Part shown: positions 45,982-55,111 of the stretch, piece by piece
How the letters are laid out: every line of letters starts with the position of its first letter
How positions within the stretch are numbered: position 1 is the first letter of the stretch
Assembly (NCBI GenBank): GCA_016793465.1
Contig: JAEUJW010000089.1
Location: 167,331 to 231,330, forward strand
Length of the DNA stretch: 64,000 nucleotides
Direction of reading: 5' to 3'
Source: Myxococcales bacterium
GTDB taxonomy: Bacteria; Myxococcota; Polyangia; Nannocystales; Nannocystaceae
Made by a program: the position numbers and the translations under genes
Notes under the pieces: model-generated
The model's input: the letters and a program-made list of their open reading frames with translations, nothing else
Database searches by the model: none
What the model was told of the DNA's origin: nothing

Positions 45982-47412
45982 TCAGGGGTCGGCGTGGGGG
46001 ACGATGAAGAGGCCGGCGAGGCACATCTCGTTCTGGGTGCCCCAGCCGGGCAGGACCGGCTCGCTGGCGCTCTGGGTGTCGTACTCGCAGGTGATGCGGA
46101 GGACCGACTTGGTGGTCAGCGGGATGGGCTGCTCGTAGAAATAGTAGAGCTGCCAGCCGAAGTCCCAGCGCTGCACGTCGGCGGCGCACTGGGGTTCGCC
46201 GCCGGCCTCGACGAGCTCGACGCGGAGCTTGCGGCCGCGCTGGTGCATGTGGGGGAATACGCCGTAGAGTTCGGCGGACTGGGCCCCGAAGAACGGCAGG
46301 TAGTCGAGGGCGTAGTCGAAGCTGTACTGCACCGCGGGCTCGCCGGGTGGGAGCTGCTCGGGGGTGCCGCCGAACAGGCTGCCGAGGAAGTCGTCGGGGA
46401 GGTCGAAGTAGCCCTCGCGCTCGACCTCGTCGGCGTAGCGGACGTGGAACTTGGTCTGGTCGACGGCGCCGGCGAGCTCGGGGTCGACGAGGTTGTAGTG
46501 GACCTGGACGACGTACTGATGGCCGGCCTCGACGCGGAAGCCGACGCCGGGCGGGAACTCGCTGACGCCCTGGCCGGGGGCCCACGAGACCGGCACGCCG
46601 ACGGGGTCGACGCCGTCGCCGGCGAGGCCGAAGCAGGGCCAGCCGTCGCGGTCGGGGCTCTCGGCGTCGAGGGCGGCGATCACGTCGGCGTTGGTCTGGC
46701 CCTGGCCCGCGCTGGCGGCGGGGTCGACGGTGATGGCGAGCACGTGGTGGATCAGCGCCGGGGTGCCGGGGGTGACGCTGTAGCCGGTGATGAAGCGGTC
46801 CTCGGCGAGCGCGGGGTCGATGAGGAAGCAGCGGTACTCGTCGAACTCGGCGAGGTCGCCGCCCTGGATCTCGGGGGCGAACATCGGGGTCTTGTACTCG
46901 ACGCCGTCGTCGAGGGTCTCGGGGGCGGGCGGCGAGAGGTCGTCGCGCGGCTCGCCCTCGGGCGCGCCGGCGGCGGCCCAGGCCTCGATGCCGGCGATCT
47001 CGTCGTCGGTGAGCACGGGCGAGTCCTGGAACTCGCCGCAGCTGCCGTCGTCGGTCACGAGCCACGGCGGCATGATGCGCATGGCGCTGACGGTGGCCGA
47101 GGCGGCGGCCCAGGTCCTGGCGTCGTCGTAGACGTCGAGGCGGAACGGGCCGATGCCGCCGGGCTGGTGGCAGGTCACGCACTTGTCGAAGTAGATGGGG
47201 GCGATGTCCTGCCAGTAGGTCGGCGGGTCGACGGCGGGGCCGGTGGTCGCGGTGGTGTCGGCCTCGCCGGTGGTCGGCGTGGGGGTCCCGGTCGCGGGCT
47301 CGGTCGCGCCGCCGTCGGTGGTGTCGGTGCTGCTGCCGTCGCCGGTGCCGGAGTCGCCGCAGGCCGGGACGCACAGGAGAGAGAGGAGGAGCGAGAGGGG
47401 GGCGCGTCGCAT
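45982..47412 (-). CDS. Copper type II monooxygenase-like lipoprotein with heme-binding motif
   Basis: 476 aa. Lipoprotein signal MRRAPLSLLLSLLCVPAC, then a Thr/Gly/Asp spacer (DSGTGDGSSTDTTDGG). A cytochrome-c-like stretch follows: YWQDIAPIYFDKCVTCHQPGGIGPF (CxxCH heme site). The C-terminal 330 aa resemble the PHM/dopamine beta-monooxygenase copper fold, with ALIHHVLAIT (His-His), QYVVQVHYNL (H-x-x-N) and VFPHMHQRGRKLRVEL (H-x-H). One copper would sit with HH, the other with HxH. It diverges from the IgGFc-like gene. Proteins of this class are frequent in myxobacteria; the substrate is unknown. Confidence 0.8.
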   Translation of the reverse strand: MRRAPLSLLLSLLCVPACGDSGTGDGSSTDTTDGGATEPATGTPTPTTGEADTTATTGPAVDPPTYWQDIAPIYFDKCVTCHQPGGIGPFRLDVYDDARTWAAASATVSAMRIMPPWLVTDDGSCGEFQDSPVLTDDEIAGIEAWAAAGAPEGEPRDDLSPPAPETLDDGVEYKTPMFAPEIQGGDLAEFDEYRCFLIDPALAEDRFITGYSVTPGTPALIHHVLAITVDPAASAGQGQTNADVIAALDAESPDRDGWPCFGLAGDGVDPVGVPVSWAPGQGVSEFPPGVGFRVEAGHQYVVQVHYNLVDPELAGAVDQTKFHVRYADEVEREGYFDLPDDFLGSLFGGTPEQLPPGEPAVQYSFDYALDYLPFFGAQSAELYGVFPHMHQRGRKLRVELVEAGGEPQCAADVQRWDFGWQLYYFYEQPIPLTTKSVLRITCEYDTQSASEPVLPGWGTQNEMCLAGLFIVPHADP

Positions 47413-47561
47413 GGCGGGCAGCATCGCTGTCCGGACGCGTGGGGGCCAGCGCGCGTGGTGTGAGGTGGGGGCGCATGGCCGCAGGAGTTCGGCTGCGGGC
47501 GTTCGCGCCGGGCTGGCGGGGTTGTCGGTTATAGTCGCGCATCGGCCCTGGAGCTCCGCTG

Positions 47562-49382
47562 ATGACCTCGATCCGCTCTGCCCTCATCCCCTCGCTCATC
47601 CTCCTCGGCGCGTCCGCTTGCGGGAACGACGACACCAACGACTCGGCGACCGCCAGCGAGACCAACCCGACCACGGTGACGATGACGAGCCCGACGACGA
47701 CGGTGCCGACGACCTCGGGCACCGGTGACGGCGCGAGCGCGACGACGACGACGACGACCGACGGCTCGGCGTCGGCGAGCGCGGAGAGCTCGGGCACGGG
47801 CGACGTGAGCACCGGGTCGACGGCGGGCGACAGCAGCAGCGGCGACTCGAGCCCGCTGCTCGACGTCGGCGCGGACACCGATCCGACCGGCGACACCGGG
47901 GAGATCGTCACGTGCGACGACGCGGCGAACAAGCCGTCGAACTTCGGCTGCGAGTTCTGGGCGGTCGATATGGACCAGCAGGACGGGTTCAACGACCCGG
48001 CGAGCGCGCCGTGGGGCGTGGCGATCTCGCCGGCCGGCTTCGGCGTCACCGACGTGTTCATCGAGATCAACCTGGCGCCGCCGGGCATGCCGCTCGACCT
48101 CATGCTGGTCAAGCAGATCTCGATCGGCCAGGACGAGGTCGTGCCGGTCGAGCTGCCGACGCGCGAGCTCGACTGCGGGGTCATGCCGAACGACTACAAG
48201 TCGCCGGGCACGTGCCTGTCGTCGAACGCGTTCCGCATCACCTCGACCGCGCCGATCGTGGTCTACCAGTTCAACGTGTTTAAAAATGCGTTCTCGAACG
48301 ACGCGTCGCTGCTGCTGCCGACGCCGGCGCTCGGCAAGCGCTACCGCGTGCTCGGGTGGCCGGCGGGGCACCCGATCAAGATCCTCGACATCATCGACCG
48401 CTCGGCGGTGACGATCGTCGGGACCACCGAGGACACCAGCGTGACGATCCAGCCGACCTGGCGGATCAAGGGCAACCCGCCGATCGCCGCGGCCAAGCCG
48501 GGCGACCTGATCCAGGTCAAGCTCGGGCCGTTCGACGTGCTCAACCTCGAGACCGACGACGCGACCTTCCAGGACAACCAGAAGACCATGGCCGACCTGT
48601 CGGGCACGACGATCATCTCCGACAAGCCGGTCGCGGTGTTCTCGGGGGTCGAGACCACGAGCGCGCCCGGGGTGGTGGTCGACATCCCGAAGTTCCCCGG
48701 CTGGACCGACGAGGAGACCTGCTGCCTCGACCACCTCGAGGAGCAGCTGTTCCCGATCGAGTCGATCGGGGCCAAGTACGTGATCACGCGCAGCCCGATC
48801 CGCTCGAGCGGGAGCTACCACGAGCCCGACGTGATCCGGTTCGTCGGCGCGGCCGAGGACTCGATGATCACGACGAGCCTGCCGGCCCCGTACGACAGCT
48901 TCCTGCTAAAAAATGGCGAGGTGCGCACGACCTGGGCCCAGGCCGACTTCGTGGCCAGCGGGACCAAGCCGTTCATGATCGGGCAGCTGCTCATCAGCCA
49001 GGAGTACGTCGACGGCAACCTCACCGGCGACCCGGCGCTGACGGTCTACCCGCCGGTCGATCAGTACCGCGACCAGTACCGCCTGCTGACGCCCGACGAC
49101 GACGGGCTGTGGGGCTGGCAGGTCAACTACGTGGTGTTCTCGACCGAGCCGGGCAACAAGATCACGATCGACGGGGTCGAGTCGGCGGGCTGCGTGGTCA
49201 CGCCGGCGGGCATGCTCGACGGCAAGCAGTTCGAGTCGCGGCGCTGCGAGGTGGCGGCCGGCGTGCATGTGGTCAAGGGCGACACGCCGTTCGGGCTGGT
49301 CGCCTACGGCTACGGGCCGGCGGGATCGTACGCGTTCCCGGGCGGGGCGGACGTCGAGCCGATCTACCAGCCGCCGCAGTGA
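47562..49382 (+). CDS. IgGFc-binding-like lipoprotein
   Basis: 606 aa. Lipoprotein signal MTSIRSALIPSLILLGASAC and a Thr/Ser/Gly spacer of about 85 aa. The large domain fits the IgGFc-binding N-terminal type common in myxobacteria: FGCEFWAVDMDQQDG (opening), APIVVYQFNVF, LLLPTPALGKRYRVLGWPAG, TTIISDKPVAVFSGVETTS, and CLDHLEEQLFPIESIGAKYVI. It ends in VAYGYGPAGSYAFPGG. In other species the domain recognises glycoprotein surfaces; here adhesion or cell-surface recognition is inferred. Two short AT-rich codon clusters occur (48279-48287, 48907-48914). Confidence 0.78.
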   Translation: MTSIRSALIPSLILLGASACGNDDTNDSATASETNPTTVTMTSPTTTVPTTSGTGDGASATTTTTTDGSASASAESSGTGDVSTGSTAGDSSSGDSSPLLDVGADTDPTGDTGEIVTCDDAANKPSNFGCEFWAVDMDQQDGFNDPASAPWGVAISPAGFGVTDVFIEINLAPPGMPLDLMLVKQISIGQDEVVPVELPTRELDCGVMPNDYKSPGTCLSSNAFRITSTAPIVVYQFNVFKNAFSNDASLLLPTPALGKRYRVLGWPAGHPIKILDIIDRSAVTIVGTTEDTSVTIQPTWRIKGNPPIAAAKPGDLIQVKLGPFDVLNLETDDATFQDNQKTMADLSGTTIISDKPVAVFSGVETTSAPGVVVDIPKFPGWTDEETCCLDHLEEQLFPIESIGAKYVITRSPIRSSGSYHEPDVIRFVGAAEDSMITTSLPAPYDSFLLKNGEVRTTWAQADFVASGTKPFMIGQLLISQEYVDGNLTGDPALTVYPPVDQYRDQYRLLTPDDDGLWGWQVNYVVFSTEPGNKITIDGVESAGCVVTPAGMLDGKQFESRRCEVAAGVHVVKGDTPFGLVAYGYGPAGSYAFPGGADVEPIYQPPQ

Positions 49383-49444
49383 CGCGGAGTCGTCGCGGCG
49401 CCGGGTTGACCGGCGCCGCGGGGGGCTGCACTCTCTCGCCCGCA

Positions 49445-49819
49445 ATGAGCGACAACCTGGTCAACATCGAGACGCAGGAGGCGGTGGAGGCGCTGATGGA
49501 CGCCGAGGGCCCGGCGGCGATCATCGACTTCTGGGCCGACTGGTGCGGGCCGTGCCACGCGATGGCGCCGCAGTTCGCGGCCGTCGCTGGCGAGCTGGCG
49601 GGGCGGCCGATCCAATTTTTGAAGCTCGACACCCAGCGCCACCCCGAGCTCGCGCGGGCGTTCAATATTCGCTCGCTGCCGACGCTGCTGCTGGTGTACC
49701 GCGGGGAGATCAAAGACGCCGTGATCGGGGCGCAGTCGGCGGCGACGATCCGCAAGAAGGCGGAGTGGCTGCTGGCCAAGGCCGAGGGGCGCGGGCTGTG
49801 GAACCGCCTGTTCGGCTAG
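49445..49819 (+). CDS. Thioredoxin
   Basis: 124-aa cytoplasmic thioredoxin: IIDFWADWCGPCHAMAPQF holds the CGPC redox site, cis-Pro is in RSLPTLLLVYRGE, and the final helix ends in WLLAKAEGRGLWNRLFG. It is a general dithiol-disulfide oxidoreductase. No partner reductase is adjacent. Its stop codon shares a CTAG palindrome with the stop of the converging membrane-protein gene (49816-49819). Confidence 0.92.
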   Translation: MSDNLVNIETQEAVEALMDAEGPAAIIDFWADWCGPCHAMAPQFAAVAGELAGRPIQFLKLDTQRHPELARAFNIRSLPTLLLVYRGEIKDAVIGAQSAATIRKKAEWLLAKAEGRGLWNRLFG

Positions 49820-50766
49820 TCGCGACGACGCGCGCGTGAGAACTTGTCGGCGATGAATTGATCGAGGGTCGGCTTGCCGGGCTTGCGCTGGGCCTCGCGC
49901 CAGCGCACGCGCACGCGCTCGGCCTCGCGGTCGGGGGCGGCGAGCGGGGTCATGTCCTCGCGGATGACGACGGCGCGGGCCAGGTCGTCGGGGCGGCGCA
50001 GGCCGAGCACGCGCGACCGGCCTGGCTCGAGGAACAGCGGGTGCTCGTCGCGCGGGAGCGTGAGCGCGAAGCGGCCGCCGTCGGGGATGCGCAGGTCGTA
50101 GGTGGTGGTGACGTGCTCGTCGCGCACGTAGTTGGGGGCGGCGGCGAGGACCTCGAGGGCGACCTCCTCGGGGCTGCTGCGCAGCGTGTCGCGGACGTGG
50201 GCGAGGTCGCGGCGATGATTGCGCACGACCGCGAGCGCGGCCAGGCCGCCGGCGACGAGCAGGGCGACGAGCAGCAGGTTGAACGCGAGCTCGCCGAGGA
50301 GGCCATCGATCAGCCACGACACGGCGAATTGCCCGGGGTCGTCGGCGGCGTGGCGGACGACCGGCGGGCGGCTGTCGTCGATCTGGCCGAGGCCGATGCG
50401 GGTGACGCGGTGGCGGTGGCGGTGGCCGGACGCGTCGGTGTAGAAGACGCCGAGGTCGGCGTGCGCGAACACCAGGCGGGCGCTGGTGGTGCCGTCGACC
50501 TGCGCGTCGGTCGCGGTGACGCCGTCGGACCAGGCCTCGCGGGCGCGGACGGCGTCGCGGGTGAGCGCGGCGGTCCACAGCGCGGCGGCGACGAGCAAGA
50601 CGGTGGCGATGGCGACGACGCCGAGGTCGCGGCGCTGGCGGGTGCGGACCCAGGCGCTGCTGAGGCGCAGCGGACCGGGCAGCAGCACACGGCTGGCGTC
50701 GGCCTGACGGTAGGGGTCGCGCGGGCGCGCGTCGCGGCTCGGCTCGTCGTCGGGGCGCGCGACCAT
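49816..50766 (-). CDS. Two-TM membrane protein, last gene of KAS/ThDP operon
   Basis: 316 aa. A basic N-terminus is followed by TM1 (LGVVAIATVLLVAAALWTAAL), a 100-aa loop and TM2 (LAFNLLLVALLVAGGLAALAVV), then an acidic/basic C-terminal domain ending in GKPTLDQFIADKFSRARRRD. No enzymatic motif. The loop contains RLVFAHADLGVFYTDASGHRHRHRVTR, a beta-strand-rich segment. It lies 35 bases after the citrate-synthase-like gene on the same strand, so it is probably co-expressed. It could be a transporter-associated or regulatory subunit; the function is unknown. Confidence 0.6.
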   Translation of the reverse strand: MVARPDDEPSRDARPRDPYRQADASRVLLPGPLRLSSAWVRTRQRRDLGVVAIATVLLVAAALWTAALTRDAVRAREAWSDGVTATDAQVDGTTSARLVFAHADLGVFYTDASGHRHRHRVTRIGLGQIDDSRPPVVRHAADDPGQFAVSWLIDGLLGELAFNLLLVALLVAGGLAALAVVRNHRRDLAHVRDTLRSSPEEVALEVLAAAPNYVRDEHVTTTYDLRIPDGGRFALTLPRDEHPLFLEPGRSRVLGLRRPDDLARAVVIREDMTPLAAPDREAERVRVRWREAQRKPGKPTLDQFIADKFSRARRRD

Positions 50767-50801
50767 CGGGCCACGGTAGCAGATCGCCGCGCATCGTGGC
50801 G

Positions 50802-51734
50802 TCACACGAGGCCGCGCTCGCCGGCGTAGACGGCCTGGGCGTACACGCAGACGGCGACCCAGTAGTTGCACACGGCGTGGACCTGCTCGGGGGTCATGCC
50901 GTAGTCGGACAGGATGGCGGCGGCCCAGGCGGCGGCGTTGGGGCGCAGGCCCTTGTGCTGGTGGAAGGCGGCGTCGGCCTCGCGCAGGAGTTCGGCGAAC
51001 GGGAGCCCGGCGCGGCCGCGGCGGGCGAGGACGGCGAGCATGACCGGCACGCGCTCGTCGGGGCCGACGACCGGGCGGCCGAAGCCCATGACGCGTTCGT
51101 CGCGGGCGACGAGCTCGGCGACGAGCTCGGCGACGCTGCGGCCGGATCGCGCCTCGGCCTGGGCGCGGCGGAGGAAGCGGGCGCAGTCGGCGGCGGCGGC
51201 TCCGGCGAGCACGGGCGAGCCCATCATGGCCACGCCGGCGACCACCGCGGCGGCGTAACCACCGCCGCGGGCGGCGACGCGGCGGGTCGCCGCGAGCGGC
51301 CAGGCGCGGTGATCGATCTGCAGGTTCGCGTTGCCGATCTGCTCGAGCATCGCCGCGTCCTCGGCGGGCAGCTCGAGGCCGGTCATGGCGTAGACCGCGG
51401 CCTGGAAGAACGTCCGCTGCTCGACGAAGTCGGCGAAGATGTAGCGCTCGCGCACGGCGTGGTCGTCGCGCGGGCGGTCGAGGAAGCCGAGCTCGGGCGT
51501 GTAGTGCATCGCGGGGGGGAGCTGGGCGAGGGCGAGGCGGGCGCTGCGGCCGTCGCTGTAGGCGCGCTCCAAGGCCTCGCGGTGGGTCGCGAGCCAGTCG
51601 ATGGTGGCGCCGACGTCGTCGGGGCGCGCGGCGGCGAGGGCGGACGTCAGGGCCATCCACACCGGCACGCGCACGGCGCCGGCGTCGTACATGGTGGCGA
51701 GGGCGTCGGCGAGGCGGTCGTCGTCGGTCGTCAC
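50802..51734 (-). CDS. Citrate synthase-like / citryl-CoA-lyase-like protein
   Basis: 310 aa, shorter than housekeeping citrate synthase. Core segments: NLQIDHRAWPLAATRRVAARGGGYAAAVVAGVAMMG (replacing the usual catalytic His-Gly helix), ERVMGFGRPVVGPDERVPVML (family consensus xxGFGHxVYxxxDPR, His replaced by Arg/Pro) and FHQHKGLRPNAAAWAAAILSDYG (family: G-x-x-x-N-x-D-x-x-x-x). The Asp and His normally used for catalysis appear substituted, so activity in the classical sense is doubtful. It is translationally coupled to the ThDP enzyme (GTGA overlap at 51731-51734). It may be a condensation or lyase partner. Confidence 0.6.
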   Translation of the reverse strand: MTTDDDRLADALATMYDAGAVRVPVWMALTSALAAARPDDVGATIDWLATHREALERAYSDGRSARLALAQLPPAMHYTPELGFLDRPRDDHAVRERYIFADFVEQRTFFQAAVYAMTGLELPAEDAAMLEQIGNANLQIDHRAWPLAATRRVAARGGGYAAAVVAGVAMMGSPVLAGAAAADCARFLRRAQAEARSGRSVAELVAELVARDERVMGFGRPVVGPDERVPVMLAVLARRGRAGLPFAELLREADAAFHQHKGLRPNAAAWAAAILSDYGMTPEQVHAVCNYWVAVCVYAQAVYAGERGLV

Positions 51735-53452
51735 TGGGCACCTCTGGCGGCGTGCCTGGACGCGTCGTGGCCCTGTTGCATGAGGCTGCGGTTGCGCCGG
51801 CCCGAGGGTGGGACCTCGGCGGGGTCGACGTGGACGTCGAGGACCCAGGGGCCGCGCGCGCGGGCGGCCCGCTCGAGGGCGGCGGCGACGTCGGTCTCGC
51901 GGGTGACGCGCTCGCCGTCGGCGCCGACGGCCCGCGCGAGCGCGACGAAGTCGACGCGGGGCAGGGCGCACGACCACGGCTGCCAGCCCATCGCCGTCAT
52001 GCCCTGGGCGCACATCAGGTAGCAGGCGTCGTTGAGCACGACCCACACGGCGTCGGCGCCGTACTGCACGGCGGAGTGGAGCTCGTTCATCATCATCATC
52101 GCGCCGTCGCCGACGAGGGCCACGGCCTTGCCGCGGCGGGCCAGCGCGGCCCCGACGACGCTGCTGGTGGCGTGGCCCATCGAGCCGAAGCCGGTGCTCA
52201 CGCGGTAGCGGCCGGGGCGATCGAAGGACAGGAGGTGCGTCGACCAGCAGAACGAGTTGCCGCTCTCGGCGATGATCCACGCGTCGCTGCCCTCGACGAA
52301 CACGCGCTGGATCGCGGCGAACAGCTGCTGCGGGCGCACCGGACCCTCGCCGCGCGGCTGCAGCGGCGGGCGGCGCGGGCGCTCGACCAGGCGGGCCGGC
52401 GTGGCAGACACCCTGGCGAGCGCGGCGATCAGGGCGGCGCAGTAGCGGCCGACGTCGGCGTGGGCGGCGTGGGTCGGGACGTCGGGGTAGGCGGCGCCGA
52501 AGGCCGCGGGGTCGCTGTCGACGTGGATGAACGCGGCCGAGGGCGCGAGCTCGGGGGCCCAGAACGACGTCGACTCGCCCATGCGCGTGCCGAGCACGAG
52601 CGTGTACTCGGGGCGGTCGGCTTTTAGTAGATCGTCGACCTCGGAGTGGCCGCCGAGGCCGGTGACGCCGATGAACTGCGGGTGGTCCTCGGGGAACACG
52701 CCCTTGCCGCGCGGCGAGCACATCACGCGCGCGCCTGTGCTTTCGGCCAGGCAGCGGACCTGCTCGGCGGCGTGGCGGGCGCCGTAGCCGAGCCAGATCG
52801 TCAGCGGCTTGCCGGCGAGGAGTTCGGCGTGGCGGTCGATGGTGGACTGCGGGCACATCGGCGTGGTGTCGCCGAGGTCGACGAGGCGGACCGGCGAGGC
52901 GGCGGCGGTCTGGCGGTCGATCGGCAGGCTCACGTGGGCGACGAACCCGCCGGGTCGGCGCAGGCCCGCGGCGATGCGGGCGACGGCGGGGGCGAGCTGG
53001 GCCGGGTGCTCGAGCAGGAAGGCCTCGTGCAGGCCGCCGCCGGGCGCGAACAGGCCGGCGCCGAGGGTCGTCGGGGTGGTCTCCTGGGTGGCGACGCGGC
53101 CGCGGTGCTGCGCCGACGTCGAGGCCGAGACGAAGATGACGTGGGCGCCGTCCCAGCGGGCCGCGAGCATGCCGGTCAGCGCGTTGCTGAGGCCGGGGCC
53201 GGCGGTGGTGAACACGAGCACGGGCCTGCGCGTGGCGAGCGAGGCCTCGACGGCCGCGAACGCGGCGCCGGCCTCGTGGCGCAGGTGGTAGTGCTGGATC
53301 TCGCTGCGGCCCAGCGCGCGGAAGAAGGGGGCCATGGCGCCGCCCATCACGCCGAAGGCCTGGTCGACGCCGAGGCGACGCAGCGCGTCGACGAGCGCCT
53401 CGGACAGGGACATCGCGGGGTTGTTCGAAGAATCGACGGGACTCGAGAGCAC
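51731..53452 (-). CDS. Thiamine-diphosphate enzyme, acetolactate-synthase-like
   Basis: 573 aa. GTG 53452 is preceded by GGAGG at seven bases and is preferred to the internal ATG 53413. PYR domain: LRHEAGAAFAAVEASLATRRPVLVFTTAGPGLSNALTGML, with the conserved Glu of ThDP enzymes. Central domain from LTIWLGYGARHAAEQVRCL. PP domain: VGDGAMMMMNELHSAVQYGADAVWVVLNDACYLMCAQ, the GDG-x-N metal/diphosphate motif. The family decarboxylates 2-oxo acids and joins or oxidises the product. It is encoded between a ketosynthase and a citrate-synthase-like gene, which suggests a specialised 2-oxo-acid chemistry rather than branched-chain amino acid synthesis. Confidence 0.85.
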   Translation of the reverse strand: MLSSPVDSSNNPAMSLSEALVDALRRLGVDQAFGVMGGAMAPFFRALGRSEIQHYHLRHEAGAAFAAVEASLATRRPVLVFTTAGPGLSNALTGMLAARWDGAHVIFVSASTSAQHRGRVATQETTPTTLGAGLFAPGGGLHEAFLLEHPAQLAPAVARIAAGLRRPGGFVAHVSLPIDRQTAAASPVRLVDLGDTTPMCPQSTIDRHAELLAGKPLTIWLGYGARHAAEQVRCLAESTGARVMCSPRGKGVFPEDHPQFIGVTGLGGHSEVDDLLKADRPEYTLVLGTRMGESTSFWAPELAPSAAFIHVDSDPAAFGAAYPDVPTHAAHADVGRYCAALIAALARVSATPARLVERPRRPPLQPRGEGPVRPQQLFAAIQRVFVEGSDAWIIAESGNSFCWSTHLLSFDRPGRYRVSTGFGSMGHATSSVVGAALARRGKAVALVGDGAMMMMNELHSAVQYGADAVWVVLNDACYLMCAQGMTAMGWQPWSCALPRVDFVALARAVGADGERVTRETDVAAALERAARARGPWVLDVHVDPAEVPPSGRRNRSLMQQGHDASRHAARGAQ

Positions 53453-53505
53453 GGTACACCTCCAACTGGGACACGAGAGAGACAGTGGCGCTGCGCGGAG
53501 TTTCT

Positions 53506-54765
53506 TCAGGCCGCGCGGTCGCGCCGGACGAGCAGACAGGTGGCCGCACCGCCGGCGCCGAAGCTGTTCTTCAGCAGGACGTCGGCGGCGTGCGGGCGGG
53601 CGCGGTGGGGCACGTAGTCGAGGTCGCAGCCGGGGCCCGGGCGGTGCAGGTTGATGGTCGGGAGCACCACGCCGGCGTCCATGGCGGCGACGGCGAGCGC
53701 GAGCTCGAGGGCCCCCGCGGCGCCGAAGGCGTGGCCGTGCATCGACTTGGTGGCGGACACGGGGATGCGCTCGGCGCGGGCGCCGAAGACCCGGCGGAGC
53801 GCGCGGGTCTCGGCGAGGTCGCCCTGCGGCGTGCCGGTGGCGTGGGCCGAGACGACGTCGACCTCGTCGCGGTGCACGCCGGCCTCGGCGAGCGCGAGCT
53901 CGATGGTGCGGGCCCAGGCCGCGCCGGTGGGGTCGGGGCTGATGACGTGGTGGGCGTCGTTGGTCAGCGCGGCCCCGGCGACGGTGCCCCACACGCGGGC
54001 GCCCCGCGCACTCGCGCGGTCCAGGCGCTCGAGCAGCAGCACGGCGGCGCCCTCGGCGAGCACGAAGCCGCGGCGGTCGGCGGAGAACGGCGCGCATGCG
54101 CCGACGGGATCGCGGGTGGCGTGCATGCCGGCGTCGCGGAACGAGGCGTAGTTCACGAGGCTGCGCATGCTCGACTCGCAGCCGCCGACGAGCATGGCGT
54201 CGGCGCGGCCGAGGCGGATCTGATCGACGGCGAGCGCGACCGCGGTGGTGCCCGAGGCGCACGCGTTGGCCAGCCCGAACGAGGGCCCGCGCAGGCCGTG
54301 GCGCAGGGCCAGCTGCCCGGCCGCGGCGTTGCCGGTGATAGCGATCGAGGTCATGCGCTCGATGTCCCCGGGCCGATCCTCGGCGTAACCGGCACGCAGC
54401 GCGCGGTGCCACAGCTCGGCGCCAGGCAGGCCCGAGCCGATCACGCAGCCGGTGCGATCACGATCGAGGTCGACGCCGACGAGCGCCTGATCGGCGGCGG
54501 CCATGGCGTAGAGCACGGCGGGCTCGTGGCGGGCGGCGTGGCGCGGATCGAGCACGCCGGCGAGATCGAAGCCCTCGACGGTGCCGCCGACCCGCACGCG
54601 CAGGTCGTCGTGGCGCGCGTCGACCCACTCCGAGGTGTAGACGCGGATGCCGCTCTCGCCGCGGCGGGCCCGGGCGAGCGCCTCGGGCAGCGAGTTGCCG
54701 AGCGGGCAGACGAGGCCGATGCCGGTGATGGCGATGCGCGACGACGATGCGGTGGGCGTGGTCAT
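53506..54765 (-). CDS. Beta-ketoacyl-[ACP] synthase (FabF-like)
   Basis: 419-aa KAS I/II-type condensing enzyme. Intact Cys-His-His: nucleophile in LANACASGTTAVAL, first His in VSAHATGTPQGD, second in SATKSMHGHAFGAAGALE. N-terminal RIAITGIGLVCPLGNSLPEAL and C-terminal LKNSFGAGGAATCLLVRRD are typical. No acyl carrier protein, ketoreductase or malonyltransferase is nearby, so it is a stand-alone ketosynthase. It leads an operon with a ThDP enzyme, 53 bases later. ATG 54765 is preceded only by a weak purine tract. Role in a specialised acyl product is inferred. Confidence 0.88.
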   Translation of the reverse strand: MTTPTASSSRIAITGIGLVCPLGNSLPEALARARRGESGIRVYTSEWVDARHDDLRVRVGGTVEGFDLAGVLDPRHAARHEPAVLYAMAAADQALVGVDLDRDRTGCVIGSGLPGAELWHRALRAGYAEDRPGDIERMTSIAITGNAAAGQLALRHGLRGPSFGLANACASGTTAVALAVDQIRLGRADAMLVGGCESSMRSLVNYASFRDAGMHATRDPVGACAPFSADRRGFVLAEGAAVLLLERLDRASARGARVWGTVAGAALTNDAHHVISPDPTGAAWARTIELALAEAGVHRDEVDVVSAHATGTPQGDLAETRALRRVFGARAERIPVSATKSMHGHAFGAAGALELALAVAAMDAGVVLPTINLHRPGPGCDLDYVPHRARPHAADVLLKNSFGAGGAATCLLVRRDRAA

Positions 54766-55111
54766 GAGAGATCCGTGGCTGTCTGTTCGGACATGCAGGC
54801 GCATGCCGGTCGCTCGTGGACGACGGGGTGGGGAGCGGGCGACGAATGGCCCGGCTTTGGCGGCGGGCGGCGCCGCGGTCCGGCCGGTCAACGCCGGCTC
54901 GGCCGCATCTTCCCGCGGGGGTCGAAGAAAAATTTCTCTGGTCTTGCGCGAGCGCGGCCGCGCGAGGTCGCGGGGAGGGAGCGCGCGGGCGGGTGGCGCC
55001 ACGCGAGGCCCGGGCCGGCGCGCAGGCCCGCGTCGACGGTCGTGACGCCGCGTGGGCCGCGTCACGCGGATCGAGCTCGACTGACCCGCGGGCCGGCAAG
55101 ACAGTGCTGCA
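54766..55111. other. 346-base gap without visible gene
   Basis: Divergent region between the ketosynthase operon and the FG-GAP lipoprotein gene. It is mostly GC-rich; an AAAAATTT stretch near 54928-54935 is its only AT-rich part. I see no gene. A TGTC-N5-GGACA palindrome lies at 54782-54795. Confidence 0.5.
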
